8,041 nt of DNA, from positions 1-8,041 of the forward strand of contig CAAGIS010000197.1 in the NCBI GenBank assembly GCA_900769985.1. Direction: 5' to 3'. Under the pieces are notes generated by a model. It did no database searches. It worked only from the letters and a program-made list of their open reading frames with translations, and was not told the origin of the DNA. The DNA is from Spirochaetia bacterium. Its GTDB lineage: Bacteria; Spirochaetota; Spirochaetia; Treponematales; Treponemataceae. Position numbers and translations under genes: made by a program. Shown here piece by piece: positions 1 to 6,324 of this stretch (positions are counted from its first letter, which is position 1; every line of letters begins with the position of its first letter).

Positions 1-1172
1 AATCCGTTAGCAGAAAGGAAATCGTGTTTATAACCTGCAAGGTCGCAGTATTCAGCAAGATTATCATCTGTAGTTTTGTTCATATTTTCTACAACCTTAG
101 CCTGTACATCATCCCTAAGTTCCCAGTCGTCCATACGGATACGGTTTTCAGAATCAACAGGAACAGTTGTCATTTCACTGTTTGAACCACAGTAAAGGCG
201 TTCTGCAAAAAGGCGTTCCATCTGTTCAATACAGCCTTCGTGAATGTTCATTGACTTCATTACTTTAAAGAGTACTGCAAGATAGAATGAAATTACAGGA
301 ATTACTGCAGAAGAACGTGTTACAAGACCTTTGTTTTCTGAAACGTACGCACTTCCTTTTAAATCTGCCTTAAGCTGAGCATCAAGTTCGCGTGCTGTTT
401 TTTCAAGATGTTTTTTTGCACCACCGATTGTTCCGTCGCGGTAAATCGCATGGCTCAATTCAGGTCCGATGTACGAGTAAGCAACTGTGCAAACACCTTC
501 ATTTAAAACACCGGCTTTTGTCAAAGCATCAATCCAGAGTTTCCAGTCTTCACCGCCCATTACTTTTACAGTGTTTGCCATTTCTTCTTCATTTGCAGGT
601 TCTGCACTTGCTTCTGTAAGTTTTTCTGCAATAATATCAAGGCATTTACCGCTGTACGACTGGCCGATAGGCTTGATTACTGATTTGTACATTACTTTTG
701 TTTCCGGGTCTGTTCTTACAGGAGAAGCCAGAGAATAAACTAAAAGGTCTACTTTTGTTCCGAATTTTTTAAGTTCATCAATTACCTGCTGTCGAACTTC
801 GTTTGAATAGGCATCACCATTAATTGTAACAGATTTAAGACCTGCTTCTTTTGCAGCTTTGTCAAATGCCATATTATTGTAAAAACCCGGAGTTCCGCCT
901 TTAGTTTCTGTTCCTTCTTTTTCAAATGAAACGCCGATTGTATCTGCGCCATATTCAAAAGCAGCAGAAATACGGCTTGCAAGTCCGTATCCTGTAGAAC
1001 AGCCGAGTACGAGAACAGTCTTAGGTCCATTTCCGCCTTCTTTTGCTGATTTAATTCCACGTTTAGCTTTCTGAGCTTTTACATATTCAATCTGACGAAG
1101 TGTGTCTTTTGCACATCCTTCTGGGTGAGCATTGATACAAATGTTACTTCTGATTTTTGGTTCTACGATCAT
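1..1172 (-). CDS. fabV: Enoyl-ACP / trans-2-enoyl-CoA reductase FabV (TER), 3' end cut by window edge
   Basis: NADH-dependent reductase of the FabV/TER family. It saturates the trans-2 double bond of enoyl-ACP in fatty acid synthesis, or of enoyl-CoA such as crotonyl-CoA in TER-type members; cytoplasmic. The translation begins MIVEPKIRSNIC and has the extended-SDR features of the family: a nucleotide-binding GCSTGYG at residues 57-63 followed by LASRI, the stretch VYSLASPVRTDP, and the catalytic Tyr-X8-Lys as Y244 to K253 with a second Lys next to it. The last full codon is G390 in the C-terminal ANGF region. The T. denticola enzyme (397 aa) has about 17 residues after this point, so nearly the whole protein is present. 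The ATG at 1172 is preceded by GGAG with a 6-base spacer. It lies 19 bases after the fabF stop, so it is cotranscribed. FabV enzymes are known to tolerate triclosan. Sequence alone does not decide ACP versus CoA substrate; the fabF linkage favours a fatty acid synthesis role. Confidence 0.95.
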   Translation of the reverse strand, partial: MIVEPKIRSNICINAHPEGCAKDTLRQIEYVKAQKAKRGIKSAKEGGNGPKTVLVLGCSTGYGLASRISAAFEYGADTIGVSFEKEGTETKGGTPGFYNNMAFDKAAKEAGLKSVTINGDAYSNEVRQQVIDELKKFGTKVDLLVYSLASPVRTDPETKVMYKSVIKPIGQSYSGKCLDIIAEKLTEASAEPANEEEMANTVKVMGGEDWKLWIDALTKAGVLNEGVCTVAYSYIGPELSHAIYRDGTIGGAKKHLEKTARELDAQLKADLKGSAYVSENKGLVTRSSAVIPVISFYLAVLFKVMKSMNIHEGCIEQMERLFAERLYCGSNSEMTTVPVDSENRIRMDDWELRDDVQAKVVENMNKTTDDNLAEYCDLAGYKHDFLSANG

Positions 1173-1191
1173 TATATGCTCCAATTTTTTT

Positions 1192-2442
1192 TTAGTCTTT
1201 GAATTTCTTGAAGATTACGCAGCCGTTATGACCACCAAAGCCAAATGTACAAGACATTGCAGCATCGATGTTTCCTTCAACGCCTTTGTTTGCACAGTAG
1301 TCAAGGTCACATCCGCCTTCGATATCCTGTTCATCAAGATTTTTTGTCATCGGGAAGTAACTGTCTGTAATTGCCTTAACGCAAACGATTCCTTCGATAG
1401 CACCTGTAGCACCGAGACAATGTCCGTGCATAGATTTTGTAGAAGAAATTTTAAGTTTTTTTGCCTGTTCTTCGCCAAAAGCAATTTTAATCATATTTGT
1501 TTCTGAAGAATCATTTTTGTGTGTAGAAGTTCCGTGTGCATTGTAGTACTGAATGTCAGACGGTTTCATTCCTGCATCTTTTAATGCGCGTGTCATACAT
1601 TTTGAACCGCAGATTCCGTCCGGGTTTGGAGCAGTAAGATGGAAGCCGTCACAAGAAGCTCCGTAACCTGCAACTTCAGCATAAATTTTAGCGCCACGTG
1701 CTTTTGCATGTTCATATTCTTCAAACATCAGCATTCCGGCACCTTCGCCCATTACAAATCCATTGCGGTTTTTATCAAAAGGACGAGAAGCCTTTGTAGG
1801 GTCATCATCAAATCCTGTAGAAAGTGCATGCAGAACTTCAAACGCAACAACACCAAACTGACATATTGTTGCCTCTGCACCACCAGTAAGACAAGTATCA
1901 AGCCGTCCTGAACGAACCATATCAAATGCAACACCGAGCGCATCAGAACCAGAAGAACAAGCCGTAGCAATCGACTGAACAGGACCGTGAAGTCCAAAGT
2001 TAATTGCTATATTTCCGCCTACTTCATTCGGAATTAACTCAGGAATTGCCATTGGATTTGTCTTTACAAATCCCATTTTCTGCATAGAAAGAACTGAAGC
2101 TTCTGTTACTTCAAGACCACCAATACCAACACCAAGAATAATACCAGTTTCATCAAGAACTTCTGCATTTCCTGCAAGACCAGAATCTTCAAGACACTGT
2201 TTTGCAGCAGCTACACCAAATTGAGTAAAGCGAGCCATCTTACGAGCATCTTTTGAATCCATATAGTCAGCCGGATCAAAATTCTTTACTTCTGCAGCAT
2301 AATGAACTTTATTAATTGAAGAATCAAATAATGTAATAGGTCCGATTCCACTCTTTCCTGCTTTGATTCCAGCCCAGAATTCATCAACACTATTTCCAAG
2401 CGGAGTGATAGCACCCAAACCTGTAATTACTACTCTTCTCAT
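1192..2442 (-). CDS. fabF: 3-oxoacyl-ACP synthase II (KAS II)
   Basis: Condensing enzyme of type II fatty acid synthesis. It joins an acyl chain carried on its active cysteine to the malonyl-ACP unit with loss of CO2, giving 3-oxoacyl-ACP; cytoplasmic homodimer. The 416-aa length is normal for FabF. The opening RRVVITGLGAITPLG, the nucleophile C162 in TACSSG, H303 in NAHGTST, K336 in STKSMHGH, H341, and the Gly-rich FGFGGHNG near residues 400-407 together give the Cys-His-His set. The usual Thr in KSMTGH is His here (H339), a mild variation. The ATG at 2442 follows AGGAG with an 8-base spacer. It is the first gene of a unit with fabV 19 bases downstream and is driven by the consensus promoter at 2500-2528. 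Codons are AT-rich, as in fabV. Confidence 0.97.
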   Translation of the reverse strand: MRRVVITGLGAITPLGNSVDEFWAGIKAGKSGIGPITLFDSSINKVHYAAEVKNFDPADYMDSKDARKMARFTQFGVAAAKQCLEDSGLAGNAEVLDETGIILGVGIGGLEVTEASVLSMQKMGFVKTNPMAIPELIPNEVGGNIAINFGLHGPVQSIATACSSGSDALGVAFDMVRSGRLDTCLTGGAEATICQFGVVAFEVLHALSTGFDDDPTKASRPFDKNRNGFVMGEGAGMLMFEEYEHAKARGAKIYAEVAGYGASCDGFHLTAPNPDGICGSKCMTRALKDAGMKPSDIQYYNAHGTSTHKNDSSETNMIKIAFGEEQAKKLKISSTKSMHGHCLGATGAIEGIVCVKAITDSYFPMTKNLDEQDIEGGCDLDYCANKGVEGNIDAAMSCTFGFGGHNGCVIFKKFKD

Positions 2443-2499
2443 AAAAATAACTCCTGATAGCGAAAAAAACTCGCCCTTAATTTGTTGTTTTATGAGTTA

Positions 2500-2528
2500 A
2501 TTATACCTAGCGTGACAATCCATGTCAA
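2500..2528 (-). promoter_or_regulatory. Consensus sigma-70 promoter of fabF-fabV
   Basis: Read on the minus strand, TTGACA (2528-2523), a 17-base spacer and TATAAT (2505-2500) match both sigma-70 hexamers exactly. The transcript would start near 2493, giving a leader of about 50 bases before the fabF ATG. A 5-bp inverted repeat TGACA-N5-TGTCA (2513-2527) covers most of the spacer and the -35 box and could be an operator, though it is short. The leader also has a weak GCGA/TCGC hairpin at 2460-2474. The -35 box starts about 10 bases after the stop of the synthetase gene and no terminator lies between them, so readthrough from that gene is possible. Confidence 0.85.
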
Positions 2529-2536
2529 TTTGTCAT

Positions 2537-4246
2537 TCAAAAATCTTGCTTAATATTTTTTGTGTCCTTGCCTTTGTCACGCTCGCGGATTTCTACGCGG
2601 CGGATTTTGCCTGAAATCGTTTTCGGAAGTTCCGGGAGAAACTCAAAAATTCTCGGACACTTGTACATTGCAGTATTTTCTTTTGCAAAAGTCGAAAGCT
2701 CAATTTCCATTTCTTTTGGGTCTTTTTTATCGTAGCCCGGCGAAAGAACAATCGTTGCCTTTACAGCCATTCCGCGTTTTGGATCTTCAACACCAGTAAC
2801 GGCACATTCCATAACGGCAGGATGCTTCTGTAAAATTGACTCGACTTCAAACGGACTTACGCGGTAACCGGCTGTCTTGATAATGTCGTCCTTGCGGCCT
2901 ACAAACCAGACGTAGCCGTCTTCGTCCATATAAACGTTGTCGCCTGTGTGATATACACCGCCGTCAAACGCATTTGCCGTAAGCGCTACGTCCTTGTGGT
3001 AACCCATCAAAAGTCCGAACGGTCTTCCGTCCTCTACGTGAATGCAAAGTTCGCCGATTTCGCCGGCCGGAACGCTCTTATTGTTTGCATCAAGAATTTC
3101 AACGTTGTAAAGCGGATTAGGACGTCCCATTGAACCAGGACGGATTTCCGAAAGTTCAAGGAAGTTTCCGCAGATGATAGTTGATTCTGTCTGACCGTAA
3201 CCTTCGTAGATTTTCTTTCCTGTCTGTTCAAGCCATTTGTTGTATACTTCGTCATTCAGTGCTTCTCCTGCCGTGCTGAACCGGGTGCATTTGCTCAAGT
3301 CGTATTTGCTCAGGTTCTGGCGTACAAGATAGCGGTAAACAGTCGGCGGAGCGCAGAAAGTCGTAAGCCCGTATTTGGAAATCATTTCAAGCATTTTTGC
3401 AGGCTTAAACATATTCATATCGTAGACGAACAGCGCAGTACCGGCAATCCACTGACCGTAAAGTTTTCCCCAAGTTGATTTTGCCCAACCTGTTTCTGCG
3501 ATTGTAAGGTGAAGTCCGTCTTCTACAACGCCGTGCCAGTATTTTGCCGTCATAATGTGACCGATTGGATAGTCATAGTCCTGCAAAACCATTTTTGGAT
3601 AGCCGGACGTTCCCGACGTAAAATACAAAAGCATAGGGTCTTTGTTGTGGGTAGCAGCTTCTCCAACCGGGCGCGGAAACTCTGCCGGTGCTTTTTCATA
3701 TTCTTCGTGAAAACTTATCCAGCCGTCGCGTTTTTCCTTGCCGACAGTTACAAGATACTGAACTGTTTTTGAATTCGGCATTGATTTTTCAATTTCGCCC
3801 TGAATAATCGGATTGTCATACGAAATTATCATTTTTACATCAGCGGCATTCGTACGGTATTCGATGTCGCTTTGCAAAAGCTGGTCAGTTGCAGGAATGA
3901 CGATTGCACCGATTCTGTGAAGCGCCGGCATTAAAATCCACCATTCATAACGGCGGCGCAAAACGAGCATTACAGTGTCGCCTTTTTTAATTCCTTTTGA
4001 AACAAGCCAGTATGCAGCACGCTTTGACTCACGCGAAATATCGTCAAACGTAAAAGTCCGCTCTTCGCCGTCGTCATTTATCCAGACTAATGCGCGTTTT
4101 CCAGGAAAATCAGAAGCATATCTGTCAACAATGTCATACGCAAAGTTGAAATCTGGTTTTGTCTTTAGCTTGCAATGATTTTTAAAATCGTTAAAATCTG
4201 TAAAATCTCTGTCTTCAACAAGGTATTCGTGATATAAACTAGACAT
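2537..4246 (-). CDS. Medium-chain acyl-CoA synthetase (ACSM-like, AMP-forming)
   Basis: Adenylate-forming ligase that turns a carboxylic acid, ATP and CoA into acyl-CoA, AMP and pyrophosphate through an acyl-adenylate. At 569 aa it is full length. Core motifs are in order: P-loop YFTSGTSGYPK (208-218), the ACSM-type GWAKSTWGKLYGQW (253-266), CAPPTVYR (298-305), the ATP-binding EGYGQTES (348-355), YHTGD (432-436), hinge GRKDDIIKTAGYRVSP (450-465), and the catalytic lysine K547 in PKTISGKIRR. The central blocks resemble vertebrate and bacterial ACSM (butyryl/medium-chain) enzymes more than acetyl-CoA synthetase, but the substrate is not proven. The ATG at 4246 follows GGAG with an 8-base spacer. 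It has its own promoter (4270-4298) and sits upstream of fabF-fabV in the same direction, suggesting linked acyl metabolism. By eye its third codon positions are more GC-rich than those of fabF/fabV, a possible sign of a different history. Confidence 0.93.
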   Translation of the reverse strand: MSSLYHEYLVEDRDFTDFNDFKNHCKLKTKPDFNFAYDIVDRYASDFPGKRALVWINDDGEERTFTFDDISRESKRAAYWLVSKGIKKGDTVMLVLRRRYEWWILMPALHRIGAIVIPATDQLLQSDIEYRTNAADVKMIISYDNPIIQGEIEKSMPNSKTVQYLVTVGKEKRDGWISFHEEYEKAPAEFPRPVGEAATHNKDPMLLYFTSGTSGYPKMVLQDYDYPIGHIMTAKYWHGVVEDGLHLTIAETGWAKSTWGKLYGQWIAGTALFVYDMNMFKPAKMLEMISKYGLTTFCAPPTVYRYLVRQNLSKYDLSKCTRFSTAGEALNDEVYNKWLEQTGKKIYEGYGQTESTIICGNFLELSEIRPGSMGRPNPLYNVEILDANNKSVPAGEIGELCIHVEDGRPFGLLMGYHKDVALTANAFDGGVYHTGDNVYMDEDGYVWFVGRKDDIIKTAGYRVSPFEVESILQKHPAVMECAVTGVEDPKRGMAVKATIVLSPGYDKKDPKEMEIELSTFAKENTAMYKCPRIFEFLPELPKTISGKIRRVEIRERDKGKDTKNIKQDF

Positions 4247-4269
4247 CAGGTAAACTCCAAAGTATCTAT

Positions 4270-4298
4270 AGTATAATAGAAAAGAATTACTGGTTAAA
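4270..4298 (-). promoter_or_regulatory. Probable promoter of the acyl-CoA synthetase gene
   Basis: On the minus strand TATACT (4275-4270) lies 17 bases downstream of TTTAAC (4298-4293). The -10 is good and the -35 weak (3 of 6), which would suit a promoter helped by an activator. The transcript would start near 4263, a leader of about 17 bases carrying GGAG. The -35 box directly abuts the inverted repeat at 4302-4370. Confidence 0.5.
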
Positions 4299-4301
4299 CA
4301 T

Positions 4302-4370
4302 TTAAACTAATCTTCAAGGTTAACACTGAAAAATTCTCATTAGGATTTATTCAGTGTTTCCTTAGTTTAA
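4302..4370. repeat. 69-bp imperfect inverted repeat upstream of the synthetase promoter
   Basis: Two nested pairs of arms are visible. The outer pair is TTAAACTAA (4302-4310) with TTAGTTTAA (4362-4370). The inner pair is AACACTGAA (4322-4330) with TTCAGTGTT (4350-4358), and AAAT/ATTT pairs further inside. An AAGG/CCTT pairing is an alternative between the two. The whole can fold as one long hairpin with an 11 by 3 internal loop. It lies 4 bases upstream of the synthetase -35 and about 110 bases past the flavodoxin gene stop. No run of T follows on the minus strand, so it is not a standard intrinsic terminator. Bound dimer sites, a structured 3' end of the flavodoxin transcript, or a small mobile repeat are all possible. 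The rest of the gap, 4371-4477, shows only AT-rich sequence with T and A runs. Confidence 0.75.
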
Positions 4371-4477
4371 GACCATTATACATAGTTAGACTTGAAATTT
4401 ACAAAAAAGTTGCAGAAATAAGGGAATTTTTATCAGTTTTTTTTACCAGGAGAAAAAACAGCTGACTGAACAGAAAA

Positions 4478-4969
4478 CTATCTGCAATATTCAACTAGAG
4501 GCATAATCTGACTTTTTTCTGAATGATCAAAAGACGTACCAAGATATTGCGCCATAAACTCTTCTTGACTTGTACGGTCTGTTTTTTTTGCGACAATTTT
4601 TTTAAGAGTTTTTAGCATTGCGCGGTAGAGAAAATTCAGTTTTTCAAAACGGAAACCGCCTGTCATATAAAACAGCGGGATGTCATCAAGTTTATTTTGA
4701 GTTTTTATTGCAGAAACAATTTCTTTGCTTTCTGGTGTTGCGCCGACTGCAAAAACAGCAAACGGCTTTTTTATACTGCGCATTTTTTCAAGCCCCATAA
4801 TTCCGCCACCGAAAATCCAGCCTCCAAAAACTATGCGGTCAAATTCTTTTAATTCTGACAGGGACACTTTCTTTAACTTTTTACATTCACAGTCAAGCGC
4901 CTCTGAAATCCATTTTGCATATTGTTCCGTAAAACCTGTACCTGATTCATAAATTATAATTGTTTTCAT
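4478..4969 (-). CDS. Flavodoxin-domain protein (Flavodoxin_5 / HemG-like)
   Basis: Small cytoplasmic FMN-binding fold protein of 163 aa, probably an electron carrier or FMN-dependent oxidoreductase. The N-terminus is a first beta strand plus phosphate loop, IIIYESGTGFTEQYAKWI (residues 4-21), matching the TGFTxxYA signature of the family. FDRIVFGGWIFGGGIMG (43-59) fits the second flavin loop. FAVFAVGATPES (70-81) and IPLFYMTGGFRFEKLNF (97-113) also fit that family, which includes menaquinone-dependent protoporphyrinogen oxidase relatives. No haem genes are nearby, so I do not call it hemG. The ATG at 4969 has no clear Shine-Dalgarno sequence, and a TATAAT box sits only 10 bases upstream. It is divergent from the HTH gene at 5032, with 62 bases between them, which suggests control by that regulator. 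Confidence 0.82.
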   Translation of the reverse strand: MKTIIIYESGTGFTEQYAKWISEALDCECKKLKKVSLSELKEFDRIVFGGWIFGGGIMGLEKMRSIKKPFAVFAVGATPESKEIVSAIKTQNKLDDIPLFYMTGGFRFEKLNFLYRAMLKTLKKIVAKKTDRTSQEEFMAQYLGTSFDHSEKSQIMPLVEYCR

Positions 4970-4979
4970 CTTGATTTTT

Positions 4980-5007
4980 ATTATATCATAGAAAGAACGA
5001 AAGTAAA
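4980..5007 (-). promoter_or_regulatory. Promoter of the flavodoxin gene in the divergent spacer
   Basis: Minus-strand TTTACT (5007-5002), 16 bases, then TATAAT (4985-4980). The -10 is perfect. It would place the transcript start about 3-5 bases before the ATG at 4969, so the mRNA would be nearly leaderless, in line with the absence of a ribosome binding site. The spacer 4970-5031 must also hold the promoter of the plus-strand regulator, for which I see only weak candidates in the same AT-rich stretch. The two would overlap, a typical layout for autoregulation. Confidence 0.55.
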
Positions 5008-5031
5008 ACCATCAGTAAAAACAGAAAGAAA

Positions 5032-5523
5032 ATGACTACAGACCAATTATTTGAATTTGTTTATATCCTTATCGAAAAAAAGAAAGTAACGGCATGCCAA
5101 ATGTCAAAGCATTTTGGAGTTTCGCAAAGAACAATTTACAGATGGGTTGACTCTCTCAGTATGGCAGAAGTTCCTGTTTATGCAGAAAAAGGCAAAGGGG
5201 AATGCAGCGGATACAAGGAAGACATCAAAATGATTCCAGTTACGCTAAAAGTTTCGCCTGAAGCGATTTACAAAATTATGGACGAATACAGGATTGATTC
5301 GATTCAGGATTTAATTCAGAATGAAGCGCAAGATTCGAGCAAACGAAATTGCGGCAAAACAAAAATAATTACGCTTTCCTTGCCTGACGTATACTGGTTA
5401 AAAAGTTATCTCATCAGTTTTGGCACAGAACTGGAAGTCATTGCCCCGGAGAATGTTCGCAAGTCTGTAATCTGTGAGATTAAAAATATGAATGAACTGT
5501 ACACAGCCAGTGAACCTCAATGA
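5032..5523 (+). CDS. Small HTH transcriptional regulator, YafY/WYL-type lacking the WYL core
   Basis: Probable DNA-binding regulator of 163 aa. Residues 1-45 form an HTH_11/DeoR-like winged helix (KKVTACQMSKHFGVSQRTIYRWVDSL), followed by PVYAEKGKGECSGY, the wing and linker typical of YafY-family proteins. Full-length members (about 300 aa) continue with a WYL domain. Here the sequence passes at about residue 66 straight into VTLKVSPEAIYKIMDEY, then LSLPDVYWLKSYLISFGTELEVIAPENVRKSV (115-146), which resembles the C-terminal WCX extension. No WYL tripeptide is present. The ATG at 5032 has only a weak AGAAAG upstream. It is divergent from the flavodoxin gene, its likely target, and its last 7 bases overlap the 3' end of the HD-GYP gene. 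The domain reading is from pattern recognition; the HTH is firm, the WCX likely. Confidence 0.82.
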   Translation: MTTDQLFEFVYILIEKKKVTACQMSKHFGVSQRTIYRWVDSLSMAEVPVYAEKGKGECSGYKEDIKMIPVTLKVSPEAIYKIMDEYRIDSIQDLIQNEAQDSSKRNCGKTKIITLSLPDVYWLKSYLISFGTELEVIAPENVRKSVICEIKNMNELYTASEPQ

Positions 5524-6173
5524 TTATCTTTCATGAAGCAATTTATATTTTCGATATCCGCCGATTTTGAAGAAGAAAAGTCATTGCGAATTTCGACAAT
5601 TGTTTTCCAGTTTTCTAAAACTACAGGCACAATTTCAGGGTCATACATTTTGCCGACATTTTTTTGAATTTCGGAATAACATTTTTCTGAAGTAAGCCCT
5701 GTTCTATAAACTCTGGAACTCATCATTGCATCTATTGAATCTGCAATCGCTATAATTCTTGAACCAAGAGGAATATTGCATTTTTCAATTCCCTCATATC
5801 CTTTGCCATCCCAGCGTTCATGGTGATAAAGTACAATTCTTGAAACTTCTGCAAACGCCTCTATTTTGTGAAGAATTTTATAGCCGATTGTCGTGTGGGA
5901 TTTTATAATTTCCCATTCTTCATCGTTCAACTTGCCGGCTTTGCGCAAAATTGCATCGTCAATTCCGATTTTTCCAATATCATGCAAATGCGCTGCTATG
6001 TGAATAAGTTCAGTTTCTTTTTCAGAAAGATTTAAAAGCGATGCAATTTTCTGGCTCATATCAGCAACACGCATAGAATGACATTGCGTATAAATATCCC
6101 GTTCTTCTAAAGCCGTAACGATTGCTGCGATTAAATCGTGATATTGCTCTATCTGTGGAACACAAGTATGCAT
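5517..6173 (-). CDS. Stand-alone HD-GYP domain protein (probable cyclic-di-GMP phosphodiesterase)
   Basis: Metal-dependent phosphohydrolase of the HD-GYP class, which linearises and degrades cyclic di-GMP; cytoplasmic, 218 aa. Visible ligands are H32 (YTQCHSMRV), H64-D65 with K68 in AAHLHDIGKIGI, H93 in KSHTTIGYKIL, H117-H118 in YHHERWDGKGY, and D145 in IAIADSIDAM. The signature GYP is GYE here (residues 125-127), and the usual DAMTSDRPYR appears as DAMMSSRVYR. All metal ligands remain, so catalysis is plausible, but GYP is tied to partner contacts and this change may matter. There is no receiver, PAS or membrane part, unlike many family members. The ATG at 6173 follows AGAGAGG with a 5-base spacer. 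Its 3' end overlaps the HTH gene by 7 bp, tail to tail, with no terminator between. Confidence 0.93.
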   Translation of the reverse strand: MHTCVPQIEQYHDLIAAIVTALEERDIYTQCHSMRVADMSQKIASLLNLSEKETELIHIAAHLHDIGKIGIDDAILRKAGKLNDEEWEIIKSHTTIGYKILHKIEAFAEVSRIVLYHHERWDGKGYEGIEKCNIPLGSRIIAIADSIDAMMSSRVYRTGLTSEKCYSEIQKNVGKMYDPEIVPVVLENWKTIVEIRNDFSSSKSADIENINCFMKDNH

Positions 6174-6184
6174 AACAACCTCTC

Positions 6185-6202
6185 TTAGTTACCTATAACT
6201 AA
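6185..6202. promoter_or_regulatory. Inverted repeat at the predicted HD-GYP transcription start (operator-like)
   Basis: A perfect 7-bp inverted repeat, TTAGTTA-CCTA-TAACTAA, lies 11 bases before the HD-GYP ATG at 6173, just upstream of its ribosome binding site. A weak minus-strand promoter, TTGATT (6230-6225), 17 bases, TATTGT (6207-6202), would start transcripts near 6195, at the middle of this repeat. The layout suits a repressor operator. If transcribed in full it could also form a small hairpin near the ribosome binding site. Confidence 0.55.
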
Positions 6203-6236
6203 CAATAAAACTTTATTACCAAAAAATCAACACACA

Positions 6237-6252
6237 AGAAAATATATTTTCT
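6237..6252. repeat. 16-bp perfect palindrome in the HD-GYP/GNAT spacer
   Basis: AGAAAATATATTTTCT is an uninterrupted 16-bp palindrome lying between the two divergent promoters. It is very AT-rich, so chance is more likely than for the neighbouring repeats. It could be a site for a dimeric regulator acting on both genes. Confidence 0.5.
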
Positions 6253-6265
6253 GTAACATTCCGCA

Positions 6266-6300
6266 GTCAATATTGACATACAACTTTTTAACAGTAAAAT
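6266..6300 (+). promoter_or_regulatory. Promoter of the acetyltransferase gene with a palindrome over the -35 box
   Basis: TTGACA (6273-6278), a 16-base spacer and TAAAAT (6295-6300) form a strong plus-strand promoter. A perfect 12-bp palindrome, GTCAATATTGAC (6266-6277), covers five of the six -35 bases and reaches upstream. The transcript would start about 6306-6308, putting the AAGGA motif (6307-6311) at the very 5' end of the mRNA and 13 bases from the ATG at 6325, longer than usual. Confidence 0.65.
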
Positions 6301-6324
6301 CAAAAAAAGGAAATCCTACATAAA

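Noticed and set aside
1132..1506. A 124-aa plus-strand open frame over the fabF/fabV junction
   Set aside because: It lies antisense to two clear genes, has a cysteine- and phenylalanine-rich composition typical of a reverse shadow, and has no supporting ribosome binding site or domain.
2460..2474. GCGA/TCGC hairpin in the fabF leader as an attenuator or riboswitch
   Set aside because: Four base pairs with an A/T loop and no alternative structure; a 50-base leader is too short for a known riboswitch.
4302..4370. The inverted repeat as an intrinsic terminator of the flavodoxin gene
   Set aside because: The stem is AT-rich with large internal loops and is not followed by a T run on the minus strand.
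4440..4462. GTTTTTT / AAAAAAC inverted pairing after the flavodoxin stop
   Set aside because: The stem is only A-T pairs apart from one G-C, so it is unlikely to be stable enough to act as a terminator.
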